A stretch of DNA of 64,000 bases, from positions 620,001 through 684,000 of the forward strand of contig NZ_JBBCJO010000012.1 of NCBI RefSeq assembly GCF_037190085.1. Direction: 5' to 3'. The notes beneath the pieces were generated by a model that had not been told where the DNA came from, made no database searches, and was given only the letters and a program-made list of their open reading frames with translations. Both the position numbers and the translations under genes were made by a program. The stretch comes from Gemmatimonas aurantiaca. Lineage in GTDB: Bacteria > Gemmatimonadota > Gemmatimonadetes > Gemmatimonadales > Gemmatimonadaceae. Below, one piece after another: positions 16,604-25,185 of this stretch (position 1 is its first letter; each line of letters starts with the position of its first letter).

Positions 16604-18091
16604 ATGGACATGTCTTCCCCCGATCGTTCTCTGCCGGCCGCCGACGTGCGTCGGCTGCTGCCCGGTGCGCTGACCCGGCCGGCCCAGGAAGGGGCGCGCC
16701 TGCTGGCCCTGCATTGGTTGCATCAGCTCATCGATGCCCGGGAGGCATGGCAGACGCTGCCGCAGACCGTGACCGGTGACGAAAGCGATCCGGCCCATCA
16801 CGAGGCGACGCGCAGGGCCACCGCGGCGGATGTCCTGCACAAGGCCCGGGTGGCGCTCCGCCGGCTGCGGGCCACCCTGCGTGAACACGACAGTGTGCTC
16901 GACGGCGCCATCGATCGGCGGCTGGCACGCGCGCTACGGGCCCTGGGTCAGGCCACGAACGAGGTGCGGGATTCGGATGTGCAGCGCGCCTGGCTGGAAG
17001 CCGAACACGATCATCTCCCGGATGACGCCCGTGCCGAAGCCCAGCGACTGCGCGAACGACTCGAACGTCGCTCGCAGCGCGCCAGCACCGATGTCGAATC
17101 GGCATTCCGCCGTCATTTCGATCCCATCGTGGAACGTCTGCTCGGCCGGCTCAGCACCTATCGCCTCCTGAAGCGTGTGGGCGGCGGCAGCCCCCCCACG
17201 CCCTACGCGCGGCACCTGGCATCCCGACTGGCACGCAGCGAGGGCCGTCTGCGCAGGGACCTGGAACGGCTGCGCGACGCAGGGGCCGAAGTGGAGATGC
17301 ATCGCCTGCGCATTCGCCTCAAGCGTCAGCGCGCGTTGCTCGCGCCGTTCGCCAGGACACATGCCGCGCTGGGCGCCTGGTTCGATCGCGCCACCCGCGG
17401 ACAGGATCTCCTCGGCGCCATCCGCGATGCGCAGTTGCTGGCCCACCGTGCGCACAAGGCTGAATTGCCGGCGCTCGAACGGGCGCTGCACGACACGATG
17501 CTCGCGCATCATGCCGCGTTCGTGAGTGACTGGGTCGATCGCCCGTCGGATGTGGCCGAGTCGCTCGCCGCCGCGATCACTGAACTGCGGACCATGACGT
17601 CCCCCAAGGCAACCGGTGGCCTGCCCCTCGAGATCGAACGCAAGTTTCTGCTGCGTGAATGTCCACCCGTCGTGCGTGCGCTCCGGCCCACGCAGATCGA
17701 TCAGGGATGGTTGCCGGGCAAGGCGCTCAAGGAACGTCTGCGCCGCCGCGTGGAGCCCGATGGCACGGTGTCGTGCTGGCGCACCATCAAACTCGGACCG
17801 GTGGAAGCGCGCATCGAAGTGGAGGAAGCCACCGCACCCGATCTCTTCGCGTCGTTGTGGCCACTCACGCGTCAGGCGCGGGTGCGCAAGGAGCGCTATA
17901 CGATCGCCGAAGGTGTGCATCACTGGGAGATCGACGTGTTCCGCGATCGTCAGCTGGTGCTCGCGGAAATCGAGTTGCAGTCGATGGACGAAGCCTTCGA
18001 CGTGCCGGGATGGCTGGCGCCCTACATCGTGCGCGACGTGACGGGCGAGACCGCGTACTTCAACTCCGAACTGGCCCGCCCCGAAGCATGA
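16604..18091 (+). CDS. CHAD-CYTH domain protein (inorganic polyphosphate-related)
   Basis: The N-terminal two thirds (about residues 20-330) is a CHAD domain: all-helical, His/Arg-rich, with two repeats containing KARVALRRLRATLRE and HRLRIRLKRQR. The C-terminal third (about 340-490) is a CYTH domain opening with the E-x-E-x-K signature LEIERKFLL and containing the Arg/Lys/Glu strand pattern of triphosphate-tunnel enzymes (RLRRRVEPDG, WRTIKLG, RIEVEEA, LAEIEL). CHAD domains bind polyphosphate and CYTH domains hydrolyse triphosphates. The order is the reverse of the usual CYTH-CHAD fusion. The start is ATG 16604 (GAGG five bases upstream); ATGs at 16601 and 16610 are alternatives. Confidence 0.85.
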   Translation: MDMSSPDRSLPAADVRRLLPGALTRPAQEGARLLALHWLHQLIDAREAWQTLPQTVTGDESDPAHHEATRRATAADVLHKARVALRRLRATLREHDSVLDGAIDRRLARALRALGQATNEVRDSDVQRAWLEAEHDHLPDDARAEAQRLRERLERRSQRASTDVESAFRRHFDPIVERLLGRLSTYRLLKRVGGGSPPTPYARHLASRLARSEGRLRRDLERLRDAGAEVEMHRLRIRLKRQRALLAPFARTHAALGAWFDRATRGQDLLGAIRDAQLLAHRAHKAELPALERALHDTMLAHHAAFVSDWVDRPSDVAESLAAAITELRTMTSPKATGGLPLEIERKFLLRECPPVVRALRPTQIDQGWLPGKALKERLRRRVEPDGTVSCWRTIKLGPVEARIEVEEATAPDLFASLWPLTRQARVRKERYTIAEGVHHWEIDVFRDRQLVLAEIELQSMDEAFDVPGWLAPYIVRDVTGETAYFNSELARPEA

Positions 18092-18101
18092 GCGCCGCGC
18101 C

Positions 18102-19307
18102 GTGCTGATCTCGATGATGGCGTTGCGCGACCGCCGCGCCCGCGTGGTCGGGTACGGCGTGTCGGGATGTCCGGACGACGTGCGCCACAGCGATGGCCCC
18201 GACGAGGAAGCACGGCGCATCGTCGAACGAGTGCCGATGCTGGCGCGTCTGGCCGGACGCAGCGTGATCGTTCCGGTCACGCCGGCACTGGTGCGCGACG
18301 GCGCGATCACGCGATTTGCGTCCGTCGACGCCGTGTGGCTCGTGGCCACCGAAGCGCTCGACGATCCGCCCACGCGCCGTGCCGTGGACCGTCTGATCGG
18401 GACGGGATTCCAGTTCGCGCTCCTGGGGTATCCCGAAGGTGAGCCGCTCCCCCCCTCGCTCACCGGCAGCACCATCGTACTCGATGCGGCGCGGACACCG
18501 GCAGCCGTTCTCGAAGGACGGATCCACGTGCTCAACGACGCGGGGCTGCGTCCGCTCGTGCGTGGTGTGGACGATCGGGTGACCCGTCAGCGTGTGCTGT
18601 CGGCTGGTGCACCGCTCTACTGTGGTCGACAGCTCACGCGGGGCGCGGCGGTGGCCCCCGATCGCACCACGGAAGACAGCATCATCCGCGCGATCACGAT
18701 GCTCGCGGCCTTTGCCGACGGTCGTCCACCCGACGCCACGTTCGACGCATTCGTACGCGACGATCCGCATGTCGCGGCGTCGTTGCTCAAGGCCATGTCT
18801 TCTGCGTCGCTGGGAGTGCGGGGCCCACGATCGGTGTCGCACGCGCTCACGATGCTCGGACGCGATGCGATCATGGAGCGCATGGTCGCCGTCATCGCGC
18901 GTCTCATCGGCGACGCGGCGCAGGATCACGAGCTTGCATTCCTGACTCTGCGACGGGCGCGTCTCTGCGAGCGTGTGGGCACCGCGCTCGACACGGCGCC
19001 ACATCCACGGGCGCGCGTCATCGCGGGCTTGTTGTCGACACTCGAATTTGCCCTGGGCGCGCCGGGTCCGGTCATCGCCCAGCGGCTGTCGCTGCCGCCT
19101 GCGCTCAAGGACGTACTGGTCGATCGTGCGCAGCCCCTGGGGCAGTTGCTGGATGTGGTCGATGCGATGGACTACGGCTGGTGGGACGACATGCTGTACC
19201 GATCGCAGCGGCTGGGCATCAGACCGCGGGTGATTGCCGAGGCCTGGCTGGACGCCTGGCGCGTGGCCCGGGATGAACTGGGTGTCGCGCGTGCCGAGGG
19301 ATTCTGA
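18102..19307 (+). CDS. EAL-HDOD-type regulatory protein, degenerate EAL
   Basis: About 400 residues. The first half has the fold pattern of EAL domains in YuxH/CdgJ-type proteins (strand-helix alternation, SVIVPVTPALV, VWLVATEAL, FALLGYP, VLNDAG, ending in LYCGRQLTRG where such proteins have a G-Y-F-F-S-R-P motif) but lacks the E-x-L catalytic motif, so it should not hydrolyse c-di-GMP. The second half is an HDOD domain (about 215-380; DDPHVAASLLKAMSSAS, SVSHALTMLGRDAIMERM). Such proteins link c-di-GMP signalling with motility or pilus control. The start is GTG 18102 or ATG 18114/18117; no strong ribosome binding site at either. Eleven bases after the CHAD-CYTH gene. Confidence 0.6.
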   Translation: MLISMMALRDRRARVVGYGVSGCPDDVRHSDGPDEEARRIVERVPMLARLAGRSVIVPVTPALVRDGAITRFASVDAVWLVATEALDDPPTRRAVDRLIGTGFQFALLGYPEGEPLPPSLTGSTIVLDAARTPAAVLEGRIHVLNDAGLRPLVRGVDDRVTRQRVLSAGAPLYCGRQLTRGAAVAPDRTTEDSIIRAITMLAAFADGRPPDATFDAFVRDDPHVAASLLKAMSSASLGVRGPRSVSHALTMLGRDAIMERMVAVIARLIGDAAQDHELAFLTLRRARLCERVGTALDTAPHPRARVIAGLLSTLEFALGAPGPVIAQRLSLPPALKDVLVDRAQPLGQLLDVVDAMDYGWWDDMLYRSQRLGIRPRVIAEAWLDAWRVARDELGVARAEGF

Positions 19308-19410
19308 CGCGCGACGTGGTTCCTATTGATCTCCTCCCTGACCAGCTCCCCCCTGAAATATTGACGCCGTGGAATCGGCACCGGCCGGATGTCCCAATAG
19401 ATTCACGGGT

Positions 19411-19761
19411 ATGACCCTGACCGCCCGGGATTATCTCATCAACCGATTCACCGAAGACGCGCGCGCACTCCACGAACGCGTCTCGACCATGCGGCGCGGA
19501 ACGAAAGTCCCGGGCCCTGATGCCGCCACATCGGAACGCATGGCCGATGCCTGCGAAGACGTCATCGATCTCCTCGAGGAAATCGGAACCGACGGCGAGG
19601 AGGAGCCAGACACGGCGACGCTGGCCGCCGCGCTCGTCCCGCAGTTGGAGGCGCGCATGAAGCAGCATCAGGCGCAGGCCGCCGTTCGCTCGGTATACGC
19701 CGGCGCCATCGCGCGGCTGCGGGAAGTGGAAGAGGCGGAGCGTCGCGATGAGTCGCGGTAA
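19411..19761 (+). CDS. Small acidic coiled-coil protein, unknown function
   Basis: A 116-residue, helix-rich, soluble protein (MTLTARDYLINRF...) with many Glu/Asp/Arg residues and heptad-like spacing in the last 50 residues. No signal, membrane segment or catalytic motif is visible and I do not recognise the family. I chose the ATG at 19411 because the codons upstream in the same frame are Pro/Gly-rich and unlike the rest. Its 3' end overlaps the hslR start by 14 bases, suggesting co-translation. Confidence 0.55.
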   Translation: MTLTARDYLINRFTEDARALHERVSTMRRGTKVPGPDAATSERMADACEDVIDLLEEIGTDGEEEPDTATLAAALVPQLEARMKQHQAQAAVRSVYAGAIARLREVEEAERRDESR

Positions 19762-20185
19762 GAGTCAACCACAGCCGAACGACGACGACAACGACGGCCT
19801 GCCACCGGGACGTGTGCGTCTCGACAAATGGCTCTGGGCGGCGCGGTTCTTCAAAACGCGCGCCCTCGCCGCCGAGGCCGTCGATGGCGGCAAAGTCGAC
19901 GTGAACGGTGAGCGTGCCAAGCGCGCCAAGCCGGTGCAGGTGAACGATGAAGTGCGACTGCGTCAGGGCCCCGTCGAATGGTGCCTCATCGTGCGTGACG
20001 TGGCCGAACGTCGCGGATCCGCCGAGATTGCCCGCCAGTTGTACGAAGAAACCGAGGAGGGTCGCATCCGGCGGGAACGGGTGGCCGAACAACTGCGTTC
20101 CATGCCCACGGCCTTCGCCTACGGAGACGGAAAGCCCGGCAAACGGGACCGCCGCGCGCTGCGTCGACTCAAGGGTGAGGATTGA
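19748..20185 (+). CDS. hslR: S4-domain RNA-binding heat-shock protein HslR (Hsp15)
   Basis: A 145-residue protein with an S4 RNA-binding domain (about residues 22-75) opening with RLDKWLWAARFFKTR, the diagnostic Hsp15 signature, and a basic C-terminal tail. Hsp15 binds 50S subunits carrying stalled nascent chains and helps recycle them, a function related to arfB 4 kb away. GGAG is present just before the ATG. The gene ends 20 bases before a copy of the intergenic repeat element. Confidence 0.9.
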   Translation: MSRGKSQPQPNDDDNDGLPPGRVRLDKWLWAARFFKTRALAAEAVDGGKVDVNGERAKRAKPVQVNDEVRLRQGPVEWCLIVRDVAERRGSAEIARQLYEETEEGRIRRERVAEQLRSMPTAFAYGDGKPGKRDRRALRRLKGED

Positions 20186-20204
20186 CCGACCACAGTGGCG
20201 CCGA

Positions 20205-20500
20205 AGTGCAAGAACGCGGGCCATTCGGCCTGCACCGGACAAATCCTGCAGGTATCCGGCTGTTCATCCTGCCGGTATCGCGCCCGAAGGGCGCCCCTCA
20301 ATGCCAGCGGACTCCTCAGATGCGTGTGGGCCCGTGGCGGGAGTGGCGCGAGATTGCTGGCGCGAGGCGGTGGGATCTGGGCCGGCGGCGAGTGTTTGGG
20401 GGCGCCCCTGCGGGGCGCGATACCGGCGGGATGAACAGCCGGATACCAGCAGGATGAGTCCTCAGTGGCGACGGGAACTCCGCGCCATGACAGATCGGGG
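20205..20500. repeat. Intergenic repeat element, copy 1 (rearranged)
   Basis: Contains the two arms of the roughly 293-bp element in the opposite order to the full copies: a B arm (20233-20297, ending in the GCGCCC-GAA-GGGCGC hairpin) comes first, and an A arm (about 20371-20470, with two GATACC-type 16-mers and the GCGCCCC-TGC-GGGGCGC hairpin) comes second, followed by the first part of the core (GACAGATCGGG, 20490-20500). Each arm is flanked by the same partial core as in the full copies, as if two truncated elements sat head to tail. It lies between the converging hslR and 20549-20860 genes. Confidence 0.75.
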
Positions 20501-20548
20501 AAACCTATGTGGAGCCATTTGCAGATGGCCATGTAGCGCGCAGTGCAC

Positions 20549-20860
20549 TCAACCGACCACCCCACGCAACTGCGTCAGGATCTCGTCCGCCGCAACATCA
20601 GCCGAGATCACCAGCAACTGCGGGTCAGGTGATGTGCTACCCGCGAGAACCGCGCCGATCTGCACACGGGTGTGCGGGTCACAGATCACCGCGCGCGCAC
20701 GACCGTCGGCCAACGCCTTGGCCAGTTCCGCTGGCCGCGACGCGAGCCGCACCGTCAACCCGGCCGCGCGCAGTGTGCGGTCCAATGCCAGCCGCTGCGC
20801 GCGGTCGGTGAGATACACCACCGTCACCGGATCACCGGGACCTCCCTCACCCTGACGCAC
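20549..20860 (-). CDS. Small receiver-like protein of unknown function
   Basis: About 103 residues (92 if the GTG at 20827 is used). The body VTVVYLTDRAQRL...VICDPHT...LLVISAD has the beta-alpha alternation of a response-regulator receiver, with an Asp at the end of the third strand (CDP), but lacks the paired acidic residues at the N-terminus and the conserved Lys, so any resemblance is to a pseudo-receiver. It begins four bases after the RidA-family gene on the same strand, so the two are probably co-transcribed. No ATG start is available; GTG at 20860 or 20827. Confidence 0.45.
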   Translation of the reverse strand: MRQGEGGPGDPVTVVYLTDRAQRLALDRTLRAAGLTVRLASRPAELAKALADGRARAVICDPHTRVQIGAVLAGSTSPDPQLLVISADVAADEILTQLRGVVG

Positions 20861-20864
20861 CGGA

Positions 20865-21311
20865 TCAGCGCACCACCGCGATGGCCGAGATCTCGACCAG
20901 GATGCCACGCAACGAGGCGCCCACCACGGCGCGCGTGGGAAACGGCGCCGAGAACACCGTGCGGTAGATCTGATCGAACGTGCCCCAGTCGTTTTCGTCG
21001 GCGAGATACACGGTGACACTCACGATATCGGCCAGCGTGGCGCCACCCGTCCGCACCACCCGTTCGAGATTGGCCAGCGTGAGACGCGTCTGCTCTTCGA
21101 AGGTCGTGCCCACGATCTGGCCCGTGGCCGGGTCGCGCGGCGTCTGTCCGGACACGAACAGCAACGACGTCCCATTTGCGGTGCGCACGCCCGGCGAGTA
21201 GGCTCCCGCAGGCGGTGGGACATCGGGAAGCATGACCGACGTCCAGGCACGGCTGGTCTGTTCGGTCGAAGCGGAGGACGCAGATGACTGGGGGGACGAT
21301 TCAGCGGACAT
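20865..21311 (-). CDS. RidA-family protein (enamine/imine deaminase-like)
   Basis: About 148 residues with a Rid (YjgF/YER057c/UK114) domain from about residue 30 to the end: PPPAGAYSPGV, LLFVSGQTPRDPATG, TRLTLANLERVV, VTVYLAD and the C-terminal VEISAIAVV. RidA proteins hydrolyse reactive enamines produced by PLP enzymes. The divergent neighbour is a PLP-dependent D-threonine-aldolase-like enzyme, so functional linkage is plausible. The usual catalytic Arg region appears as FPTRAVVGASL. The start at 21311 leaves only 25 bases to the divergent GTG; an internal ATG at 21233 would remove a Ser/Ala-rich tail and leave a normal promoter gap. Confidence 0.78.
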   Translation of the reverse strand: MSAESSPQSSASSASTEQTSRAWTSVMLPDVPPPAGAYSPGVRTANGTSLLFVSGQTPRDPATGQIVGTTFEEQTRLTLANLERVVRTGGATLADIVSVTVYLADENDWGTFDQIYRTVFSAPFPTRAVVGASLRGILVEISAIAVVR

Positions 21312-21336
21312 CTCTTGAGTGGCAGGAGGAAGCACG

Positions 21337-22473
21337 GTGGCAACGTATCTCGAACAGCTCGAGACCCCGGTTCCGGTCGTCGATCTCGACCGGCTTGCAC
21401 ACAATCTGGACCGGATGGCCGCCTACGTCACCCTGCACGGACTGAAACTCCGTCCGCATGTGAAGACGCACAAATCGCCGCGCATTGCCGCGGAACAGCT
21501 GCGACTGGGTGCCGTGGGTCTCTCCTGCGCCACGCTGCGCGAAGCCGAAGTCATGGCGGAGGTATGTGACGATCTGCTCATCGCCTACCCGCCCGTGGGC
21601 GCCGCGCGCCTCGAACGGCTGGCCCGTCTGCCCCGGGACGTGCGCGTATCGGTGGCCGCCGACGACATCCAGTCGCTCGATGCCCTCTCCGTGGCGGCGC
21701 GGCTCGGGCAACGCACGTTCGACGTGCGCGTGGAAGTGGACCTCGGCATGCACCGCGTGGGCGTCACCACACCCGAGAAGGCGGTCGCCATCGCGCGGCA
21801 TATCGATCGGACATCGGGGCTCGAATTTGCCGGCCTGCAGTTCTACCCCGGCCATATCCGCTCTCCCGTGGGTGAACAGGATGCGCTGCTGCGCAAAGTC
21901 GGCGCCGATCTCGGTGTTTTCATCGACGCCCTCACCGAAGCGGGACTGCCGCCGGCCGTCGTGAGTGGTGGCTCCACGCCGGCGGCGTGGCGCATGCACG
22001 AGATTCCCGGCGTGACCGAAGTGCGTCCCGGAACCTACGTCTACAACGACCGCACCACCGCCAGCATCGGCGCCTGCGACTGGGACGACTGTGCGCTCAC
22101 GGTGCTCGCCACGGTGGTCAGTGTCGCGGTGAAGGGGCAGGCCGTGATCGATGCCGGCACCAAGACGCTGGGGCGCGAACCGCTGCGCGCCGACGGCGAC
22201 GGATTCGCGATGGTGCAGGATCACCCCGAGGTGTTCGTGACGCGGATGTCGGAAGAACACGGCATCCTCGATCTCTCGAACACCTCCTGGCGTCCGCGAC
22301 TCGGCGATCAGGTGCGTCTGATCCCCAACCACGTCTGCATCGTGGTGCATCTGTTCGACGAGATCATCGGTGTGCGCGGCCATGCCGTGGAAACACGCTG
22401 GCCCGTGGCCGCGCGCGGACGGGAGTCCAATCAGGACTTCGACATCGCCCCGAGCAAACCGCGAGCGGTGTGA
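21337..22473 (+). CDS. D-threonine aldolase / D-serine dehydratase-like PLP enzyme
   Basis: A 378-residue fold-III (alanine-racemase-like) PLP enzyme. The N-terminal TIM barrel opens with TPVPVVDLDRLAHNL and carries the PLP lysine in RPHVKTHK (about residues 42-49). The C-terminal beta domain has the metal-binding His/Cys pair in IPNHVCIVVHLFD, as in D-threonine aldolases and eukaryotic-type D-serine dehydratases. Substrate could be D-threonine, D-allo-threonine or D-serine. The start is GTG 21337, six bases after a perfect GGAGGA; a GTG at 21319 lies upstream of it and is rejected. Confidence 0.85.
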   Translation: MATYLEQLETPVPVVDLDRLAHNLDRMAAYVTLHGLKLRPHVKTHKSPRIAAEQLRLGAVGLSCATLREAEVMAEVCDDLLIAYPPVGAARLERLARLPRDVRVSVAADDIQSLDALSVAARLGQRTFDVRVEVDLGMHRVGVTTPEKAVAIARHIDRTSGLEFAGLQFYPGHIRSPVGEQDALLRKVGADLGVFIDALTEAGLPPAVVSGGSTPAAWRMHEIPGVTEVRPGTYVYNDRTTASIGACDWDDCALTVLATVVSVAVKGQAVIDAGTKTLGREPLRADGDGFAMVQDHPEVFVTRMSEEHGILDLSNTSWRPRLGDQVRLIPNHVCIVVHLFDEIIGVRGHAVETRWPVAARGRESNQDFDIAPSKPRAV

Positions 22474-22540
22474 GCAGAGCGTATCCGACGGGATGATCGT
22501 CTCCCCGCGTGAGCGAGGGAGCGCGATGCCGGAGACGAAG

Positions 22541-23011
22541 TCAGTCCCGTCCGATCGGTGCCAGTCGCCCCTTCGTGAGTGTGAGCAGGTCCGCCGGGGC
22601 CAACGCGATCTCGAGTCCGCGACGTCCGGCGCTCACGTGAATGCGATCGAAGCCGCTGGCGCTGGCATCGAGCACGATGGGCAGCGCCTTCTTCTGCGCC
22701 AGCGGACTGATGCCGCCCACGATGTATCCCGTGGCGCGCTCGGCGGCCGCCTGGTCGGCCATCTTCGCCTTGCGTCCACCCACCGCATCGGCCATGGCCT
22801 TGAGATCCAGCATGCCCTGCACCGGCACCACGGCGCAGCAGAGCCCCACACCCTCGACATCGACCACCAATGTCTTGAAGACCGTCCGTGGATCGAGTCC
22901 CAACACTTCGGCCGCCTCCTTGCCGTACGACTCGGCGGACGGATCGTGTGTGTAACTCAGCACCTCGTGTGGTATCCTGGCCTTGCGGGCAAGCAGAATG
23001 GCTGGTGTCAC
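22541..23011 (-). CDS. ybaK: Cys-tRNA(Pro)/aminoacyl-tRNA deacylase YbaK
   Basis: A 156-residue stand-alone editing protein that hydrolyses Cys-tRNA(Pro) and related misacylated tRNAs. The whole length fits the YbaK/EbsC family: an N-terminal helix with MTPAILLARKARIPHEVLSYTHDP, the catalytic lysine region VFKTLVVDV (about 44-52), LKAMADAVGGRKAKMAD, and the active-site loop GYIVGGISPLAQKKALPIVLD. Length is normal. It converges on the D-threonine-aldolase-like gene (67-base gap without the repeat element) and diverges from the Y-family polymerase. Confidence 0.92.
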   Translation of the reverse strand: MTPAILLARKARIPHEVLSYTHDPSAESYGKEAAEVLGLDPRTVFKTLVVDVEGVGLCCAVVPVQGMLDLKAMADAVGGRKAKMADQAAAERATGYIVGGISPLAQKKALPIVLDASASGFDRIHVSAGRRGLEIALAPADLLTLTKGRLAPIGRD

Positions 23012-23060
23012 CGATATTCCCGGACCGGGTGATTCCCGTGGTTTTCATGTCTGGCTTCAC

Positions 23061-23074
23061 ACCTGATCTCAGGT
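23061..23074. promoter_or_regulatory. Inverted repeat between ybaK and dinB
   Basis: ACCTGA-TC-TCAGGT, a perfect 6-bp dyad with a two-base spacer, lies 36 bases before the polymerase start and 49 bases before ybaK. A damage-inducible polymerase often has a repressor site here, but the sequence does not match the known proteobacterial or Gram-positive LexA boxes. Confidence 0.35.
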
Positions 23075-23110
23075 CGAAGCCGATTGCAGCATAGCGGCTA
23101 GATTTGGGGT

Positions 23111-24454
23111 GTGTCCACATCCGCGACCATGCCTCCGTCCGGTGATACCGGTGGTGATGCGCCCCATCACCCACCCACACCGCCGCGCCGCATCCTGCTC
23201 ATCGACGCGGATGCGTTTTTTGTCGCGGTCGCCCGACAGGAAGATCCGGAAGGCGCCGGTAAGGCCACGCTGCTGATCGTGGGCGGCAGGCCCGGTTCCC
23301 GCGGTGTGGTGTGCTCTGCGTCGTACGAATGCCGCGCCTATGGCGTGCGATCGGCCATGCCCATCTCCCGGGCACTCAAGCTCTGTCCGCAGGCCACATG
23401 CGTACCAGTGCCCCGCCATGTGTGTGGACAGCGCAGCCGGGAGATTCAGGCCGTGCTCGCGCAGTTTGCCCCCGTCATTCAGCCATCGAGCATCGACGAG
23501 TGGTATTGCGACCTCGGCGGGACGGAGGCGCTATACGGTCACGAGCCACTCGAGATGACCGCACATCGCATGCGCGAGGCGGTGTTCGCGGCCACGGGAC
23601 TTCGGGTGTCCATTGGTGGTGGCAGCTCGCGCCTGGTGGCGAAGATGGCCGTCGAGATGGCGAAGCCCAAGCCGGGAACGGGTGCGACCGGTGTGTGTTG
23701 TGTGCCCCCCGGCAGTGAGGAGGAGTTCCTGCGGGGCTTCCGTCTTGGCGACCTGCCCATGGTGGGGCCGCGTTTCGCCGCACGGCTCGAGCGCATGGGA
23801 CTGGAGACGGTGGAGCAGGCGCAGCGGTGGCCGGAGGAGGCCCTCGTCCACCGGTTGGGTGAACGGGCGGGCCGTTGGCTGGCCCGACGGATCAGGGGGC
23901 GCGACGAGAGCGTCGTGGTGCCGCGCGATCGGCAGAAGCAGGTGAGTCGGGAGACGACGTTCGGCCGCAACCTGCACGACGATGACGTGGTGGAACGTGA
24001 ACTGCTGCGCCTGGCCGTGCGGGTGAGCACCGACCTGCGCCGACAGGCACTGCGGGCCCGCACGGTCACCGTGAAGTTGCGGGACGCCGATTTCCGTACA
24101 CGTTCGGCGCAACGCACCCTGAGCACCTATATCGAGTCGGAGCGTTCGGTGGTGCGTGCCGCGCAACCGCTGCTCCGGCAGATGCGGGCGTCCCGCCGGG
24201 CCCCGGTCCGGCTGCTGGGCATCGCGCTGTCGCACTTCGAAGACGAGGGAGACCCACTGCCGGCGGTGCAGTTGGGCCTCTTTTCCGGGGCTGGCGATCC
24301 GGCCAGGGCGCCCGAGGACCCCCGGGAGACGCCGCGCGACCGGGCGCTGGTGCAGGCGCTCGACCGGATCCGCGGACGGTTCGGGGCCGACGCGATCGTC
24401 CCGGCCCGCCTGGTCGACTCCAGCCGCGACACCGGCCCGAGGGTGGAAGAATGA
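23111..24454 (+). CDS. dinB: Y-family translesion DNA polymerase (DinB/Pol IV)
   Basis: A 447-residue polymerase. Palm and fingers: LLIDADAFFVAVARQ (first catalytic Asp and steric-gate Phe), ASYECRAYGVRSAMP, and the second metal-binding segment PSSIDEWYCDLGG, where Asp-Glu are kept but Trp and Cys replace the usual Ala and Leu. Thumb/HhH region FRLGDLPMVGPRFAARL, and a little-finger domain after KQVSRETTFGRN. Near the C-terminus VQLGLF is a good beta-clamp-binding motif. The start is GTG 23111 or ATG 23129. The variant palm motif is seen in some actinobacterial-type DinB proteins and does not suggest inactivity. Confidence 0.88.
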   Translation: MSTSATMPPSGDTGGDAPHHPPTPPRRILLIDADAFFVAVARQEDPEGAGKATLLIVGGRPGSRGVVCSASYECRAYGVRSAMPISRALKLCPQATCVPVPRHVCGQRSREIQAVLAQFAPVIQPSSIDEWYCDLGGTEALYGHEPLEMTAHRMREAVFAATGLRVSIGGGSSRLVAKMAVEMAKPKPGTGATGVCCVPPGSEEEFLRGFRLGDLPMVGPRFAARLERMGLETVEQAQRWPEEALVHRLGERAGRWLARRIRGRDESVVVPRDRQKQVSRETTFGRNLHDDDVVERELLRLAVRVSTDLRRQALRARTVTVKLRDADFRTRSAQRTLSTYIESERSVVRAAQPLLRQMRASRRAPVRLLGIALSHFEDEGDPLPAVQLGLFSGAGDPARAPEDPRETPRDRALVQALDRIRGRFGADAIVPARLVDSSRDTGPRVEE

Positions 24455-24566
24455 CCGGCGCCCGTATAGTTTCTGCCCTGAACTTCGTGATGTCCCATTC
24501 CGGGGCATCCTCCCGCTGTCCACGCGCCGGCACCAGCCGGATCGCGCTATCCGTCAGGGTGTTTTC

Positions 24567-24797
24567 ATGAGTGCCTCGTACGATCCGAACAAGCAGGGTT
24601 GGGGTGCAGCCGTCGTCACGTGCGTGTTCACGGGTGCGCTGCTCTTCGGAGCCTGGACGATCCACAAGAACACCTATCGGCACCCGCGCGACCCGATGGC
24701 CACGCAGGTGTATCACGAACGCGATGCGGGCGGGCATGGTGCGGGTGCAGCCGCCGAGCACGGCGCGGCCGAACAGCCGGCTGCCGCGAAGCACTGA
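24567..24797 (+). CDS. Small single-pass membrane protein, unknown
   Basis: 76 residues: a short polar head (MSASYDPNKQGW), one hydrophobic helix (about 13-30), and a His/Ala/Gly-rich charged tail of about 45 residues with Ala-Glu-His-Gly-Ala repeats. No family is recognised. A strong terminator follows 23 bases later, and GC bias at third positions matches the neighbours, which supports a real gene. The His-rich tail could bind metal, but that is speculation. Confidence 0.6.
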   Translation: MSASYDPNKQGWGAAVVTCVFTGALLFGAWTIHKNTYRHPRDPMATQVYHERDAGGHGAGAAAEHGAAEQPAAAKH

Positions 24798-24820
24798 GCG
24801 CGTTCGCGTCCGCACGATGA

Positions 24821-24853
24821 AAAGGCCGTGTCCTTCGGGGCGCGGCCTTTCTT
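24821..24853 (+). terminator. Intrinsic terminator with UUCG loop
   Basis: AAAGGCCG pairs with CGGCCTTT, extended inward by TGTCC with GGGCG around a TTCG tetraloop (24821-24850), and CTTT follows. It serves the small membrane-protein gene; a near-identical stem ends the diguanylate cyclase gene at 29054-29086. Confidence 0.85.
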
Positions 24854-24878
24854 TATTGAGGGTGCCGCAGGGAATGGG

Positions 24879-25172
24879 GGGGCGCCCTTCGGGCGCGATA
24901 CCAGCAGGATGAACAGCCGGATACCTGCAGGATTCGTCCGGTGCGGGCGGTGAGGATGTCGTGGGAATGGCCCGGGCACGGCCACCAAATCCACCCCAAA
25001 AAATGAAGTGAAAATCGAATCTTGTTTATTGGTGTGCCCGATCTGTCTTGACGCGACATGCCGGCCGCAACGGAGGACTCATCCTGCAGGTATCCAGCAG
25101 TTCATCCTGCTGGTATCGCGTCCCGCAGGGGCGCCCCCAAACACTCTCCGCCCGCCCCGATCCCCGCGCCCC
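24879..25172 (-). repeat. Intergenic repeat element, copy 2 (inverted orientation)
   Basis: A full-length 294-bp copy, reverse-complement to copy 3. Its B arm (24879-24940) and A arm (about 25075-25172) are inverted repeats of each other and enclose a core of about 130 bases that agrees with copy 3 at roughly nine of ten positions by eye, including an AT-rich patch (about 24995-25030). Bounded on the left by a terminator and on the right by the 3' end of a converging kinase gene, 13 bases away. Confidence 0.85.
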
Positions 25173-25185
25173 GATCCCGGCGCCC

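Noticed and set aside
20182..20457. Open frames through the repeat element as small proteins
   Set aside because: They coincide exactly with the repeat arms, have no ribosome binding site and encode Arg/Gly-rich low-complexity peptides. I keep only the ATPase tail, because it continues a real gene.
23061..23074. LexA box before dinB
   Set aside because: The dyad ACCTGA-TC-TCAGGT does not match either known LexA consensus, so I list it only as an inverted repeat.
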